Assembly (NCBI GenBank): GCA_017649745.1
Contig: JAGCGE010000154.1
Location: forward strand, 1-13,366
Reading direction: 5' to 3'
Origin: Clostridiales bacterium
GTDB taxonomy: Bacteria; Bacillota_A; Clostridia; Saccharofermentanales; Saccharofermentanaceae
Length of the DNA stretch: 13,366 nucleotides
Both the position numbers and the translations under genes were made by a program. The notes below the pieces were generated by a model, which was not told the origin of the DNA, made no database searches, and saw nothing but the letters and a program-made list of their open reading frames with translations. Of the stretch, positions 1 to 6,311 are shown piece by piece (the stretch's first letter is position 1; the number at the start of each line of letters is the position of its first letter).

Positions 1-684
1 GAGCAGGCAGGTTCGGATTTCTGGTGCAACGACCTTTACAACTTCAAGTGCACAGGCGCTCAGGCTGCTACATTCTTTATCTTCAGCCAGGAGTTCAAGG
101 ACAAGAATACATCCAACGAAGATTTCCTCAAGGTATTGTATGTTGCATTCTTCAACAGAACACCTGACACGGAAGGCTTCAACTACTGGCTCGACCTTCT
201 CAACAAGGGTGCCACGAGAGAATCAGTAGCTCACGAGTTCATCTATTCACAGGAGTGGGCCGACACATGTGCCGAGTACGGCATCCTCTCAGGCGGCGAC
301 AAAGCTCCTAAGGTAAACATCGAACCTACAGCAGCAACGATCGAATTCGTTAAGCGTATGTACACCAAGGCATTCAACCGTGAAGCAGAAACAGACGGAT
401 GCAATTACTGGGCTTCCCAGCTCGCTAACTTCCGCTGCACTGGCGAAGGCGCCGGCCTCACATTCTTCATCAGCGAAGAGATGCAAGGCTACAACCTCAG
501 TAATGAGGAATTCGTCAATCGCCTGTACCTGACCTTCATGGATCGTGCAGCCGACGCAGACGGCAAGGCATACTGGATCGGAGTCCTCGACAAGGGTGCA
601 TCAAGGCAATCCGTAGTCCTCGGATTCACCCGAAGCGAAGAATTCGTCAACAGATGTATCGAAGCAAGGATACTTCCTTACTGA
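1..684 (+). CDS. DUF4214-repeat protein, C-terminal part
   Basis: The reading frame is open from the first base, so this is the 3' part of a longer gene whose start lies outside the window. The visible 227 residues are tandem DUF4214-type units. Each carries a pattern such as F-V-x-x-x-Y-x-x-x-F-x-R-x-x-(D/E)-x-x-G-x-x-Y-W, followed by a second half with a phenylalanine-rich helix and S-x-E-F. At least three Y-W modules are visible, with F-N-Y-W near residue 63, C-N-Y-W near 137 and K-A-Y-W near 191. DUF4214 repeats are common at the C-terminus of large secreted or surface proteins of Clostridia and are thought to form helical, possibly adhesive or S-layer-associated modules. The exact function is unknown. 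Codon use is strongly biased to TTC, AAC and CTC, which hints at good expression. The gene ends in a clear terminator. The family call is by pattern recognition; substrate or partner cannot be told. Confidence 0.8.
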   Translation, partial: EQAGSDFWCNDLYNFKCTGAQAATFFIFSQEFKDKNTSNEDFLKVLYVAFFNRTPDTEGFNYWLDLLNKGATRESVAHEFIYSQEWADTCAEYGILSGGDKAPKVNIEPTAATIEFVKRMYTKAFNREAETDGCNYWASQLANFRCTGEGAGLTFFISEEMQGYNLSNEEFVNRLYLTFMDRAADADGKAYWIGVLDKGASRQSVVLGFTRSEEFVNRCIEARILPY

Positions 685-707
685 TGAAACTTAGTTTGTA
701 GACTATG

Positions 708-747
708 AGATCCCCTTTGAGTTCATGACTTGAAGGGGATCTTCTTT
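708..747 (+). terminator. Rho-independent terminator of the DUF4214 gene
   Basis: A 10-bp perfect stem (AGATCCCCTT at 708-717 paired with AAGGGGATCT at 733-742) encloses a loop of about 15 nt and is followed by a short T-rich tail (TCTTTGTG). It sits 24 bases after the stop codon, as expected for an intrinsic terminator. Confidence 0.8.
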
Positions 748-760
748 GTGTGAAAAAGCC

Positions 761-940
761 AACCCCAACATAATCAGAGTTTTACGCGTCTATGTTGTAA
801 AAAATGGCCTGTTTTAGATGCTGATTCCCAACATGATCATTGCTTTTGTTCAGTTGTGTAGGGCTAACTGCCATAATTTGAGCCCAAACTGCTCTAAAAT
901 CTACAACATAAAACTCAAAAATGACAGTTATGTTGGAGTT
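761..940. repeat. Imperfect fold-back element with 13-bp terminal inverted repeats
   Basis: The ends are AACCCCAACATAA (761-773) and TTATGTTGGAGTT (928-940), which are inverted copies with one mismatch in 13. The arms continue inward: 764-800 compared with the reverse complement of 901-937 matches at 23 of 37 positions without gaps, including a second matched block TATGTTGTA (791-799) against TACAACATA (902-910). A third inner pair is TTTTAGA (812-818) with TCTAAAA (893-899). Another CCCAACAT copy lies at 828-835. No ORF is present. The structure resembles a small MITE-like or dispersed intergenic repeat. A multi-site operator is the alternative. No clear target-site duplication is seen. Confidence 0.5.
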
Positions 941-994
941 GCATACACAAACTGTGTTTTTTCCGTTTTATGTATGCATTGGCTTGGAGGCTGG

Positions 995-1003
995 TGATAT
1001 AAT
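995..1003 (+). promoter_or_regulatory. Extended -10 promoter of the hydrolase gene
   Basis: TGATATAAT at 995-1003 is a perfect extended -10 (TGnTATAAT) lying 31 bases before the ATG at 1035. No good -35 is seen at the standard spacing, which is acceptable for an extended -10 promoter. The same motif type precedes the gene at 2017. The rest of 941-994 holds only a weak GCATAC/GTATGC inverted repeat (941-946 with 972-977). Confidence 0.6.
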
Positions 1004-1034
1004 CTTTGAGATATATGTTTAGCGGAGAAATGAA

Positions 1035-1959
1035 ATGGGAAAACAGTTAAGAGAAGTCACAAGTCCTGAGATGCTCAGGAAGAGTGCGAAGATTCGCGAG
1101 ATGCTCAATCGCCCTGCCGGAAAAAGCAGATCGTCCAAGTTGTCGCTTTATCTGATCAGGTATGCGATAGGTAAGCTTTATAGATCGATCCCAAAGTCGA
1201 AAAAGGTCAGGTTTTCCAAGGTCAGTTTGAACGGTACAAAGGCGATCGTTACTGAGCTAAATGAAGGATGTTCCGATCAGAATATCATCGTTTATATTCA
1301 CGGCGGCGCGTTCATGTCGGGAAGTGCGTCTTCGACAAGAGGTTATGCGTCGTCGCTTGCCGTCTGTTCAGGATGCAGGGTCTATTCCATAGATTATTCA
1401 CTGTCGCCTGAAGTCAAGTTTCCGGTCGCTTTTGATGAATGCATGAAGGCGATCAAGAAGATCGGCGAGGATAATCCCGATTCCAAGATAACGCTCATTG
1501 GTGACAGCGCTGGCGCGAATCTGTGTCTTGCGACGACGCTGAAGATGAAAGATAAGATATCGTGCGTTATATTGAACAGTCCTGTCATAGATTTTTCGGA
1601 TACGATAGACAGGGCGAGGTTCAATAAGGACAGCGTGGTCGTGAAGAAGGGGCTTAAGGTATCGTTCGAAAAAGTTGTATTTTGGAGAATATGATCCGAA
1701 AGATCCTGCGATATCGCCGTTTTTCGGAGAGTATGACGGGATGCCGCCGATGTTTATCACGTGCGACAGGGACGAGGGGCTTTATGCTGACAGCGAGGCT
1801 GTGTACGAGAAGTGCGAGGCGGTTGGGACAAAGGTTGAGATGGTGGCGATGAAGGGCGCGTTCCATGCTTTCGCGGTGATGGGCGACTCGACGCCGGAGA
1901 CTAAGAAACTGATGGAAGATTATATTTCTTTCATGAAGCAGGTAACATCTGATGACTAG
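1035..1959 (+). pseudogene. Alpha/beta hydrolase of the HSL (hormone-sensitive lipase-like) family, frameshifted
   Basis: Start ATG at 1035 follows the RBS GGAGA at 1024-1028. The first frame (1035-1694) carries the oxyanion-hole motif H-G-G-A-F at residues 89-93, the family signature Y-S-L-S-P-E near 121-126, and the nucleophile elbow G-D-S-A-G at 156-160 with Ser158. The rest lies in the +1 frame to 1959. It contains F-G-E-Y-D-P-K-D-P, the catalytic acid region C-D-R-D-E-G-L (probably the Glu two before Leu) and the catalytic His in G-A-F-H-A-F. All triad residues are therefore present, but in two frames. Removing one A from the run of five A at 1669-1673 restores a continuous protein of about 307 aa, the usual length of these carboxylesterases. 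So this is either a recent slippage mutation, a phase-variable gene, or a base-calling error in a homopolymer. The intact enzyme would be a cytoplasmic ester hydrolase of unknown substrate. Confidence 0.8.
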
Positions 1960-1972
1960 GTATGGTCGAGGG

Positions 1973-1981
1973 TGGTATAAT
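1973..1981 (+). promoter_or_regulatory. Extended -10 promoter of the 2017-3966 operon
   Basis: TGGTATAAT at 1973-1981 is a TGnTATAAT extended -10, 35 bases before the ATG at 2017. There is no obvious terminator between the hydrolase stop (1959) and this site, so some read-through from upstream is possible. Confidence 0.6.
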
Positions 1982-2016
1982 TACTAGTATGATAGTTGTC
2001 TCTAGGGGGGAAGAGA

Positions 2017-2244
2017 ATGAGCATTCTTATCAAGGATACGACCAGGGAGGAGCGCGAGAAGATCGTGGCTGAGTCGATCGGGAACATCTATGGATCATGC
2101 GACGGCTGTATGTCGGGGCTCGCGGAGATGTATCAGGATTATATCGATGGTAAGAAGGAGATCCGTGAGATCAATATGGAATTCAATGCTCGTTATGAAA
2201 TGGGAAATGACGGCCCCTCCAGGACAGGATGTGGAAGGAGCTAA
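2017..2244 (+). CDS. Small CxxC protein of unknown function, 75 aa
   Basis: ATG at 2017 is preceded by the strong RBS AGGGGGGAAG (2004-2013). A longer in-frame start at 1996 would lack an RBS and is not used. The protein begins with S-I-L-I-K-D-T-T-R-E-E-R-E, is mostly charged and helical, and has a Cys pair C28-x-x-C31 plus a lone C72 in a Gly/Arg-rich tail. I recall similar short proteins (I-K-D-T-T-R-E-E-R plus a Cys-rich centre and a Y-I-D-G-x-K-E-I motif) in gut Clostridia, where they are hypothetical and sometimes carry an unsupported PurH label. No function can be assigned. It is the first gene of a tight operon: its stop lies 3 bases before the next ATG, and its own last codons supply that gene's RBS. 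The CxxC could bind a metal or be redox-active, but two cysteines alone do not settle this. Confidence 0.75.
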   Translation: MSILIKDTTREEREKIVAESIGNIYGSCDGCMSGLAEMYQDYIDGKKEIREINMEFNARYEMGNDGPSRTGCGRS

Positions 2245-2247
2245 TTT

Positions 2248-2856
2248 ATGAGTTTGGAAGAAGGTAATAAGCCGAAGGTCGAGCAGCTTTTAAAGGGCGT
2301 TTTCAGGTTGTGTTCATACCAGGATTCTTGTGAGAGTTGTCCGTTTTTTACGGATGATTGCGTTTTTGGAACACCTAAGCCTAAGACGTGGTTCCATGCG
2401 CTTCTGACAAGAGAGCCGAGGATCGACGATACTGTTCTCAGAGTTATGGAAGAGCCGAAGGAAGAACCTAAGGTTGAAGAACCTAAGGCTGTAGAGCCGG
2501 AGATTGAGGTACCGATATTTGGAGACCCTGTCGTAGAAGAACCAAAGGTCGTAGAACCTGTAGTTGAAGAACCGAAGGTTGCGGAGCCTGTAGTCGAACC
2601 ACCGAAGGCAGAACAGCCGAAAGTTGAAGAGCCGAAGGTTGAGGCACCAAAAGTTGAGGAGCCGATGGCTGAAGAACCGAAGGTCGAAAAGAAGCAGGTG
2701 AGGGACGATTCGGTCGGCACCTGGCTTGTGAGCACCACGATGGGCAGCGTGCTTTCCAAGTACGTATTTATCTGTTCTAAGTGCGGATATAAGAAGGAAT
2801 CATATTTCTCGATACCTCCGACGGATTTCTGTCCGGAGTGCGGGAAAAATAAATAA
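2248..2856 (+). CDS. Two-cysteine-cluster protein with PKVEEP-repeat linker and C-terminal zinc ribbon
   Basis: ATG at 2248 uses the RBS GGAAGGAG (2233-2240) embedded in the end of the previous gene. The 202-aa protein has three parts. Residues 15-45 carry four cysteines (C22, C28, C31, C38) with the local motif C-P-F-F. Residues about 68-150 form a low-complexity linker built on repeats of P-K-V-E-E-P, with E-P-V-V-E and E-A-P-K variants. The C-terminus has C176-x2-C179-x15-C195-x2-C198, a zinc-ribbon spacing. No signal peptide or membrane segment is visible, so it is probably cytoplasmic. The linker is extended and highly charged, suggesting a tether between two metal-binding ends. The repeat number may vary between strains because the DNA repeats (GAAGAACCTAAGGTT-like units) can recombine. 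I do not recognise a named family. The reverse strand of the repeats gives a spurious Gly/Ser-rich ORF. Confidence 0.8.
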   Translation: MSLEEGNKPKVEQLLKGVFRLCSYQDSCESCPFFTDDCVFGTPKPKTWFHALLTREPRIDDTVLRVMEEPKEEPKVEEPKAVEPEIEVPIFGDPVVEEPKVVEPVVEEPKVAEPVVEPPKAEQPKVEEPKVEAPKVEEPMAEEPKVEKKQVRDDSVGTWLVSTTMGSVLSKYVFICSKCGYKKESYFSIPPTDFCPECGKNK

Positions 2857-2877
2857 GACGAATTGGAATTAAGGGAT

Positions 2878-3966
2878 ATGAAAAGAACATTATTGATAGC
2901 AACTTTAACTTTATCGCTTTTGACTTTATCATTGGCGGGCTGTAGCAGCGCGAATAAAACCGACGAGACATTGAAGGTCCGCCACAAAGATGTCGCTGAA
3001 GAAGTCGAGATCATTTATGAATCTTGGGAAACGGATATAACCGAACCACCTGAGCCGACAGAGACTGATGTCACGGTCACAGACGTAACCGTTGACGATG
3101 GACTAGTTAAGGTCGGCATCATTAACAACGATCCTAATGAGTCAGGTTATCGCACCGCGAATGACATGGACATGAAGAAGATGTTCACGCAGGAAAACGG
3201 ATATGATGCGTCGTTTTTCTACAGCCTCAAGAACGATGAGCAGATCTCTGCTGCGGCACATTTTATTAAAGACGACGTCGATTATCTTATCATAAGTCCG
3301 GCAGGTACCACAGGATGGGAAACTGTACTTGAGGATGCTCAGGATGCCGGCATTAAAGTAATATTTTTCGACAGGGATCCTGATATAAGTGAAGATCTCT
3401 ATGAAGCCAAGATATTGTGTGATCTTGAGAAGGAAGGCGAGATAGCTGTCGAGTGGCTCGAGACGCAGGATCTTTCAGAGTACAATATCGTGCACCTTCA
3501 GGGCGTTCTCGGATCGCAGGCGCAGATCGGCAGAACAGCTCCTTTGGATAGTATGGTGGATTCAGAAGATAACTGGAATTACGTTGCTCAGGAAACAGCT
3601 GAGTGGAATGCTGAAACTGCTCAGAAGATCGTTGAGGGAATTATCGATTCCAAAGAAGAGTTTAACGTCATCTATTGCGAGAACGACGACATGGCAAAAG
3701 GCGCGATCGCTGCGCTTGATGATGCAGGCATCTCACACGGTGTCGGAGGCGATGTTATCGTCATCAGTTTCGACTGCAACAGATACATGATGGAAGAGCT
3801 TCTCAATGGCAACATTAACCTTGAAGTTCAGTGCAGTCCTTTCCAGGCAGCATATGTTGATGCGGTCATAAGATACGGAGCAAGAGAAAAGACTGTCATC
3901 GTTGAGGACAGGGGCTTCGATGCTCAGACCGTAACTCAGGACGACGTCGATGATTACAGCATCTGA
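2878..3966 (+). CDS. Periplasmic-binding-protein-like sugar-binding lipoprotein (YtfQ-like)
   Basis: ATG at 2878 with AAGGGA (2871-2876) immediately upstream gives a canonical lipoprotein signal: K-R, a hydrophobic stretch and L-A-G-C with the lipidated Cys at residue 22. A TTG at 2863 is in frame but lacks an RBS. After a Thr/Glu-rich spacer (about residues 30-75) comes a Peripla_BP_4/LacI-type sugar-binding fold. Its motifs match Escherichia coli YtfQ (galactofuranose-binding): S-G-Y-R-T-A, D-Y-L-I-I-S-P-A-G-T-T-G-W-E, V-I-F-F-D-R-D, H-L-Q-G-V-L-G-S, N-D-D-M-A-K-G-A-I-A-A-L and a late cluster of aromatic and acidic residues. It should bind a sugar outside the membrane. No ABC ATPase or permease gene is adjacent, so it either works with a distant transporter or acts as a sensor. 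It is the third gene of the operon from 2017, 21 bases after the previous stop, and converges with the lipoprotein gene at 3973. Confidence 0.85.
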   Translation: MKRTLLIATLTLSLLTLSLAGCSSANKTDETLKVRHKDVAEEVEIIYESWETDITEPPEPTETDVTVTDVTVDDGLVKVGIINNDPNESGYRTANDMDMKKMFTQENGYDASFFYSLKNDEQISAAAHFIKDDVDYLIISPAGTTGWETVLEDAQDAGIKVIFFDRDPDISEDLYEAKILCDLEKEGEIAVEWLETQDLSEYNIVHLQGVLGSQAQIGRTAPLDSMVDSEDNWNYVAQETAEWNAETAQKIVEGIIDSKEEFNVIYCENDDMAKGAIAALDDAGISHGVGGDVIVISFDCNRYMMEELLNGNINLEVQCSPFQAAYVDAVIRYGAREKTVIVEDRGFDAQTVTQDDVDDYSI

Positions 3967-3972
3967 CAAGGA

Positions 3973-5010
3973 TCACTTACTTACTAATTCCCACTGTTCG
4001 CCTGACTCAGTATAGATATTTTCGTCTATAACTGCGCCCGGAAAGACAGCAATGCTCACGTAAGTTGTTTTCTCTCCGCTTGGCGCGATGTAGTAATAAT
4101 CAAGTGACGGAAGCAGCGTGAATCTGTCGGCATGGGTCATTAGTGCATCGCGGTACGGATCTGATCCCACAGGCGCTGACTCGAACTGAACGAAGATCAC
4201 TCCGGAGTAATATTCTTCTTCGAAAAGATACGAGATCTTGCCCATATCGATATTCCACTCTTCTGCCTTTCTCTTGAAAACATCCCAATCCTCGAAGTAG
4301 TATTTTCCGCCGGCATTAGGATCGAGCTTCAGATCCTTGCATTCGAGTGTGTCGAATCTTGTCTCGTAAGTGAACAGATCCACAATATCAACAGGGAGCT
4401 CCGGATACTCTATATGCTCCCCAATTTTGGTCCAAAGTTCCTTGAACTTCTCAGCATGAGGATCATCGTATGTGCTCTCGTTAGAACCAGTTTCAAGGCA
4501 GAAAAACTGTGCTCCCGTGTTTTGGTCGATGCAGTAATCCATCGTTTGACCCATATCATAACCGACATTCTCCTCTATGAGCTCGGCATCACGATCGATA
4601 GACATCGCTTCGGTATATAGCCAGCGAAGATATTCGGATTCGAGCCTGCCGTAAGGGATCGTATATGCAAGAAGATGATCTAGTTTATCGATCGGATACC
4701 CGTCAGTTCCGAAGCCGCCGTCCCAGCCGTAACATTTATACAGGTCGCCGTTATCCATGATCACGAACAGTGAGTCCTGATAGCCCTCTGAATAGTTCGT
4801 GTGTTCAGCGTAGAAGAGCGGATTGCCATTTGTTTCGATCTCAAGAAGATCTCCATCAGGTCCCTCGGTCTCAGTGATCTTAACTGTCTCAGACGATCGA
4901 TCCTTATCCTTGGATCTTACTTTGCTTTTTTTCGAAGAGGTGTCTGAGCATCCTGAAGCGAATGCGCATACCAAAAGAACGGCCATCAGGCCTGACAAAA
5001 ATCTTTTCAT
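3973..5010 (-). CDS. Lipoprotein of unknown function, 345 aa
   Basis: The start at 5010 has a good RBS (GGAG at the right distance on the reverse strand, within 5017-5023). The N-terminus has K-R, a hydrophobic core and A-S-G-C with Cys21 as lipidation site, followed by a Ser/Lys/Asp-rich linker up to about residue 45. The mature part has no motif I can match to a named family. It is acidic and aromatic, with blocks such as Y-K-C-Y-G-W-D-G-G-F-G-T-D-G, a Y-E-T-R-F-D-T-L-E stretch and a late Y-Y-Y-I-A-P-S-G segment. A four-cysteine enzyme core or transporter signature is absent. Its stop is 6 bases from the stop of the sugar-binding lipoprotein gene, so the two transcripts converge with no room for separate terminators. 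It lies 78 bases downstream of the phosphodiesterase gene on the same strand and may be co-transcribed. Confidence 0.8.
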   Translation of the reverse strand: MKRFLSGLMAVLLVCAFASGCSDTSSKKSKVRSKDKDRSSETVKITETEGPDGDLLEIETNGNPLFYAEHTNYSEGYQDSLFVIMDNGDLYKCYGWDGGFGTDGYPIDKLDHLLAYTIPYGRLESEYLRWLYTEAMSIDRDAELIEENVGYDMGQTMDYCIDQNTGAQFFCLETGSNESTYDDPHAEKFKELWTKIGEHIEYPELPVDIVDLFTYETRFDTLECKDLKLDPNAGGKYYFEDWDVFKRKAEEWNIDMGKISYLFEEEYYSGVIFVQFESAPVGSDPYRDALMTHADRFTLLPSLDYYYIAPSGEKTTYVSIAVFPGAVIDENIYTESGEQWELVSK

Positions 5011-5088
5011 GTTGTATCTCCTTATTCCTTAAATTACCTATCCACTTTTATGACGATCTCGAAAACACGAATGTTGCGATCGTTCTTA

Positions 5089-5574
5089 TCATCCTACAAA
5101 CTTTACATCGATGTTCTCGTTGTCGTCAACTGTGAGGATCATGTACGAGTTGTTCTTCAGTGCTCCAGGATTAAGTATCCTGATGCCCGAGAGGACATCG
5201 TCGACTTGCTTATGAATGTGACCGAAGATCACGATATCACAGTAATTCTCCTGCGCGGCATAAGAGATCATGTCAGCTCTGCCGTGATAGAGATGACCGT
5301 GTGTGAGAAAGACCTTATGCGAAGGTGAGATATTGAACGTGAGGACATTAGGCAGCGTTGATGTTGATGTCAGATAAGCATCGCAGTTGCCCTTTACCAT
5401 GTGAAGAGAAGCGCCTTTTGGTGCGTTAGTCTTAACTATCGCATCGATATCGTATGAGTCGGTCTCATAGTCGCCTGCGAGAATGACGCCGTCGATGTCG
5501 GAGTGTTTCTTAAGTGCTTCTTCGAGATAGCGCGTGCGCTCGTGGATATCTGAACAGACAAGGTATTTCTTCAT
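5089..5574 (-). CDS. YfcE/MJ0936-type metallophosphodiesterase
   Basis: At 161 aa this is the usual length for the small YfcE/MJ0936 calcineurin-like phosphoesterases. All metal-binding motifs are present and in order: S-D-I-H (D9, H11), G-D (D35), G-N-C-D (N63, D65), T-H-G-H (H92, H94) and G-H-I-H (H119, H121). The family hydrolyses phosphodiester bonds with two Mn-type metals. The physiological substrate is mostly unknown. The start at 5574 is preceded on the reverse strand by GAGGAG, seven bases upstream. The gene is divergent from the response regulator, with 71 bases between the two starts. The protein is cytoplasmic. Downstream, 5011-5088 has a weak ACGATC/GATCGT inverted repeat that is not convincing as a terminator. 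Confidence 0.92.
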   Translation of the reverse strand: MKKYLVCSDIHERTRYLEEALKKHSDIDGVILAGDYETDSYDIDAIVKTNAPKGASLHMVKGNCDAYLTSTSTLPNVLTFNISPSHKVFLTHGHLYHGRADMISYAAQENYCDIVIFGHIHKQVDDVLSGIRILNPGALKNNSYMILTVDDNENIDVKFVG

Positions 5575-5606
5575 GGTGTCTCCTCGTTAATGTAACGTCT
5601 GATGTG

Positions 5607-5615
5607 TGCTACAAT
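5607..5615 (+). promoter_or_regulatory. Probable promoter of the two-component operon
   Basis: TGCTACAAT at 5607-5615 is a TGn-type extended -10 with one deviation, 31 bases before the ATG at 5646. TATAAC at 5616-5621 is an overlapping alternative. TTAATG (5587-5592) sits at 17-bp spacing as a weak -35. The divergent phosphodiesterase must use the same 71-base region. Confidence 0.4.
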
Positions 5616-5645
5616 TATAACATCAATTTCGAAGGGGAGTACGAT

Positions 5646-6311
5646 ATGCCCGATATCATTGTAGTTGAGGATAATAAAGAGATCGGTAATCTTCTATGCG
5701 ATTTTCTCCGTAAGGATAATTACACTGTCGCGCTCGCAGAGAGCGGCAAGAAGGCACTCGAACTTTATGATAAGTACGGTGCTAAATTGATGGTGCTCGA
5801 TATCATGCTCCCGGGTGAGATCGACGGCTTCACGGTGTGCTCCAAGATAAGGGAAGAGTCCAATACTCACATCCTGATCGCGAGCGCCAAGACCGATAAG
5901 GAGAGTAAGCTCAAGGGTCTTGATCTTGGTGCTGACGACTACATCGAGAAACCGTATGACATCGACATTTTGCTCGCGAAGATCAGAGGAATATTTAAGC
6001 GTAAGTTCTCGCAGGACGAGCTGATCGAAGGCGACCTGAAGCTCAACTGCGTCACCAAGACACTGACCAAGGGCGACACTAAGATCGAAGTCACGACGAA
6101 GGAATTCGACCTTTTGAAACTGCTTATCGACAACAAGGGCGTGACGCTCAAGAAAGCATACATCTTCAGCAACATCTGGGGCAGCGACAGCGAGTCTGAG
6201 ATGCAGACCCTGACCGTTCACATCAAGTGGCTCCGCGAGAAGATCGAGAAAGATCCCAAGAATCCTGAACACATCATGACAGTCTGGGGAGTAGGATACA
6301 GATTTGAGTAG
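5646..6311 (+). CDS. OmpR/PhoB-family response regulator
   Basis: The start ATG at 5646 has the strong RBS AAGGGGAG (5632-5639). The frame is open further upstream to 5514, but that part lies over the divergent phosphodiesterase gene and has no RBS. The 221-aa protein has a receiver domain (about 1-115) with the acidic pair E8-D9, phospho-acceptor D52 in V-L-D-I-M-L-P-G, the switch residue as Ser in I-A-S-A-K, and the conserved Lys in I-E-K-P-Y-D. A winged-helix DNA-binding domain (about 125-221) ends in the typical V-W-G-V-G-Y-R-F-E. It should bind DNA as a dimer when phosphorylated by the kinase encoded next, with which it overlaps by 8 bases. VanR/BceR-type regulators of this shape often control neighbouring FtsX-like ABC transporters, and such a permease begins at 13144. 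Confidence 0.95.
   Translation: MPDIIVVEDNKEIGNLLCDFLRKDNYTVALAESGKKALELYDKYGAKLMVLDIMLPGEIDGFTVCSKIREESNTHILIASAKTDKESKLKGLDLGADDYIEKPYDIDILLAKIRGIFKRKFSQDELIEGDLKLNCVTKTLTKGDTKIEVTTKEFDLLKLLIDNKGVTLKKAYIFSNIWGSDSESEMQTLTVHIKWLREKIEKDPKNPEHIMTVWGVGYRFE

Noticed and set aside
1..684. DUF4214 modules as a CRISPR or DNA-level tandem repeat
   Set aside because: The similarity is at protein level only; the DNA units are not regular repeats.
2241..3014. Reverse-strand ORF of 257 aa with many Gly-Ser-Ser-Thr-Phe-Gly repeats
   Set aside because: It is the antisense image of the P-K-V-E-E-P repeats. The forward gene has an RBS, conserved Cys motifs and operon spacing, whereas this ORF has none of these.
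5035..5088. ACGATC/GATCGT inverted repeat as a terminator of the phosphodiesterase gene
   Set aside because: Six pairs, a long loop and no T-run; not convincing.
5514..5645. Upstream extension of the response regulator
   Set aside because: It overlaps the divergent phosphodiesterase coding region, lacks an RBS, and the receiver domain starts normally at 5646.
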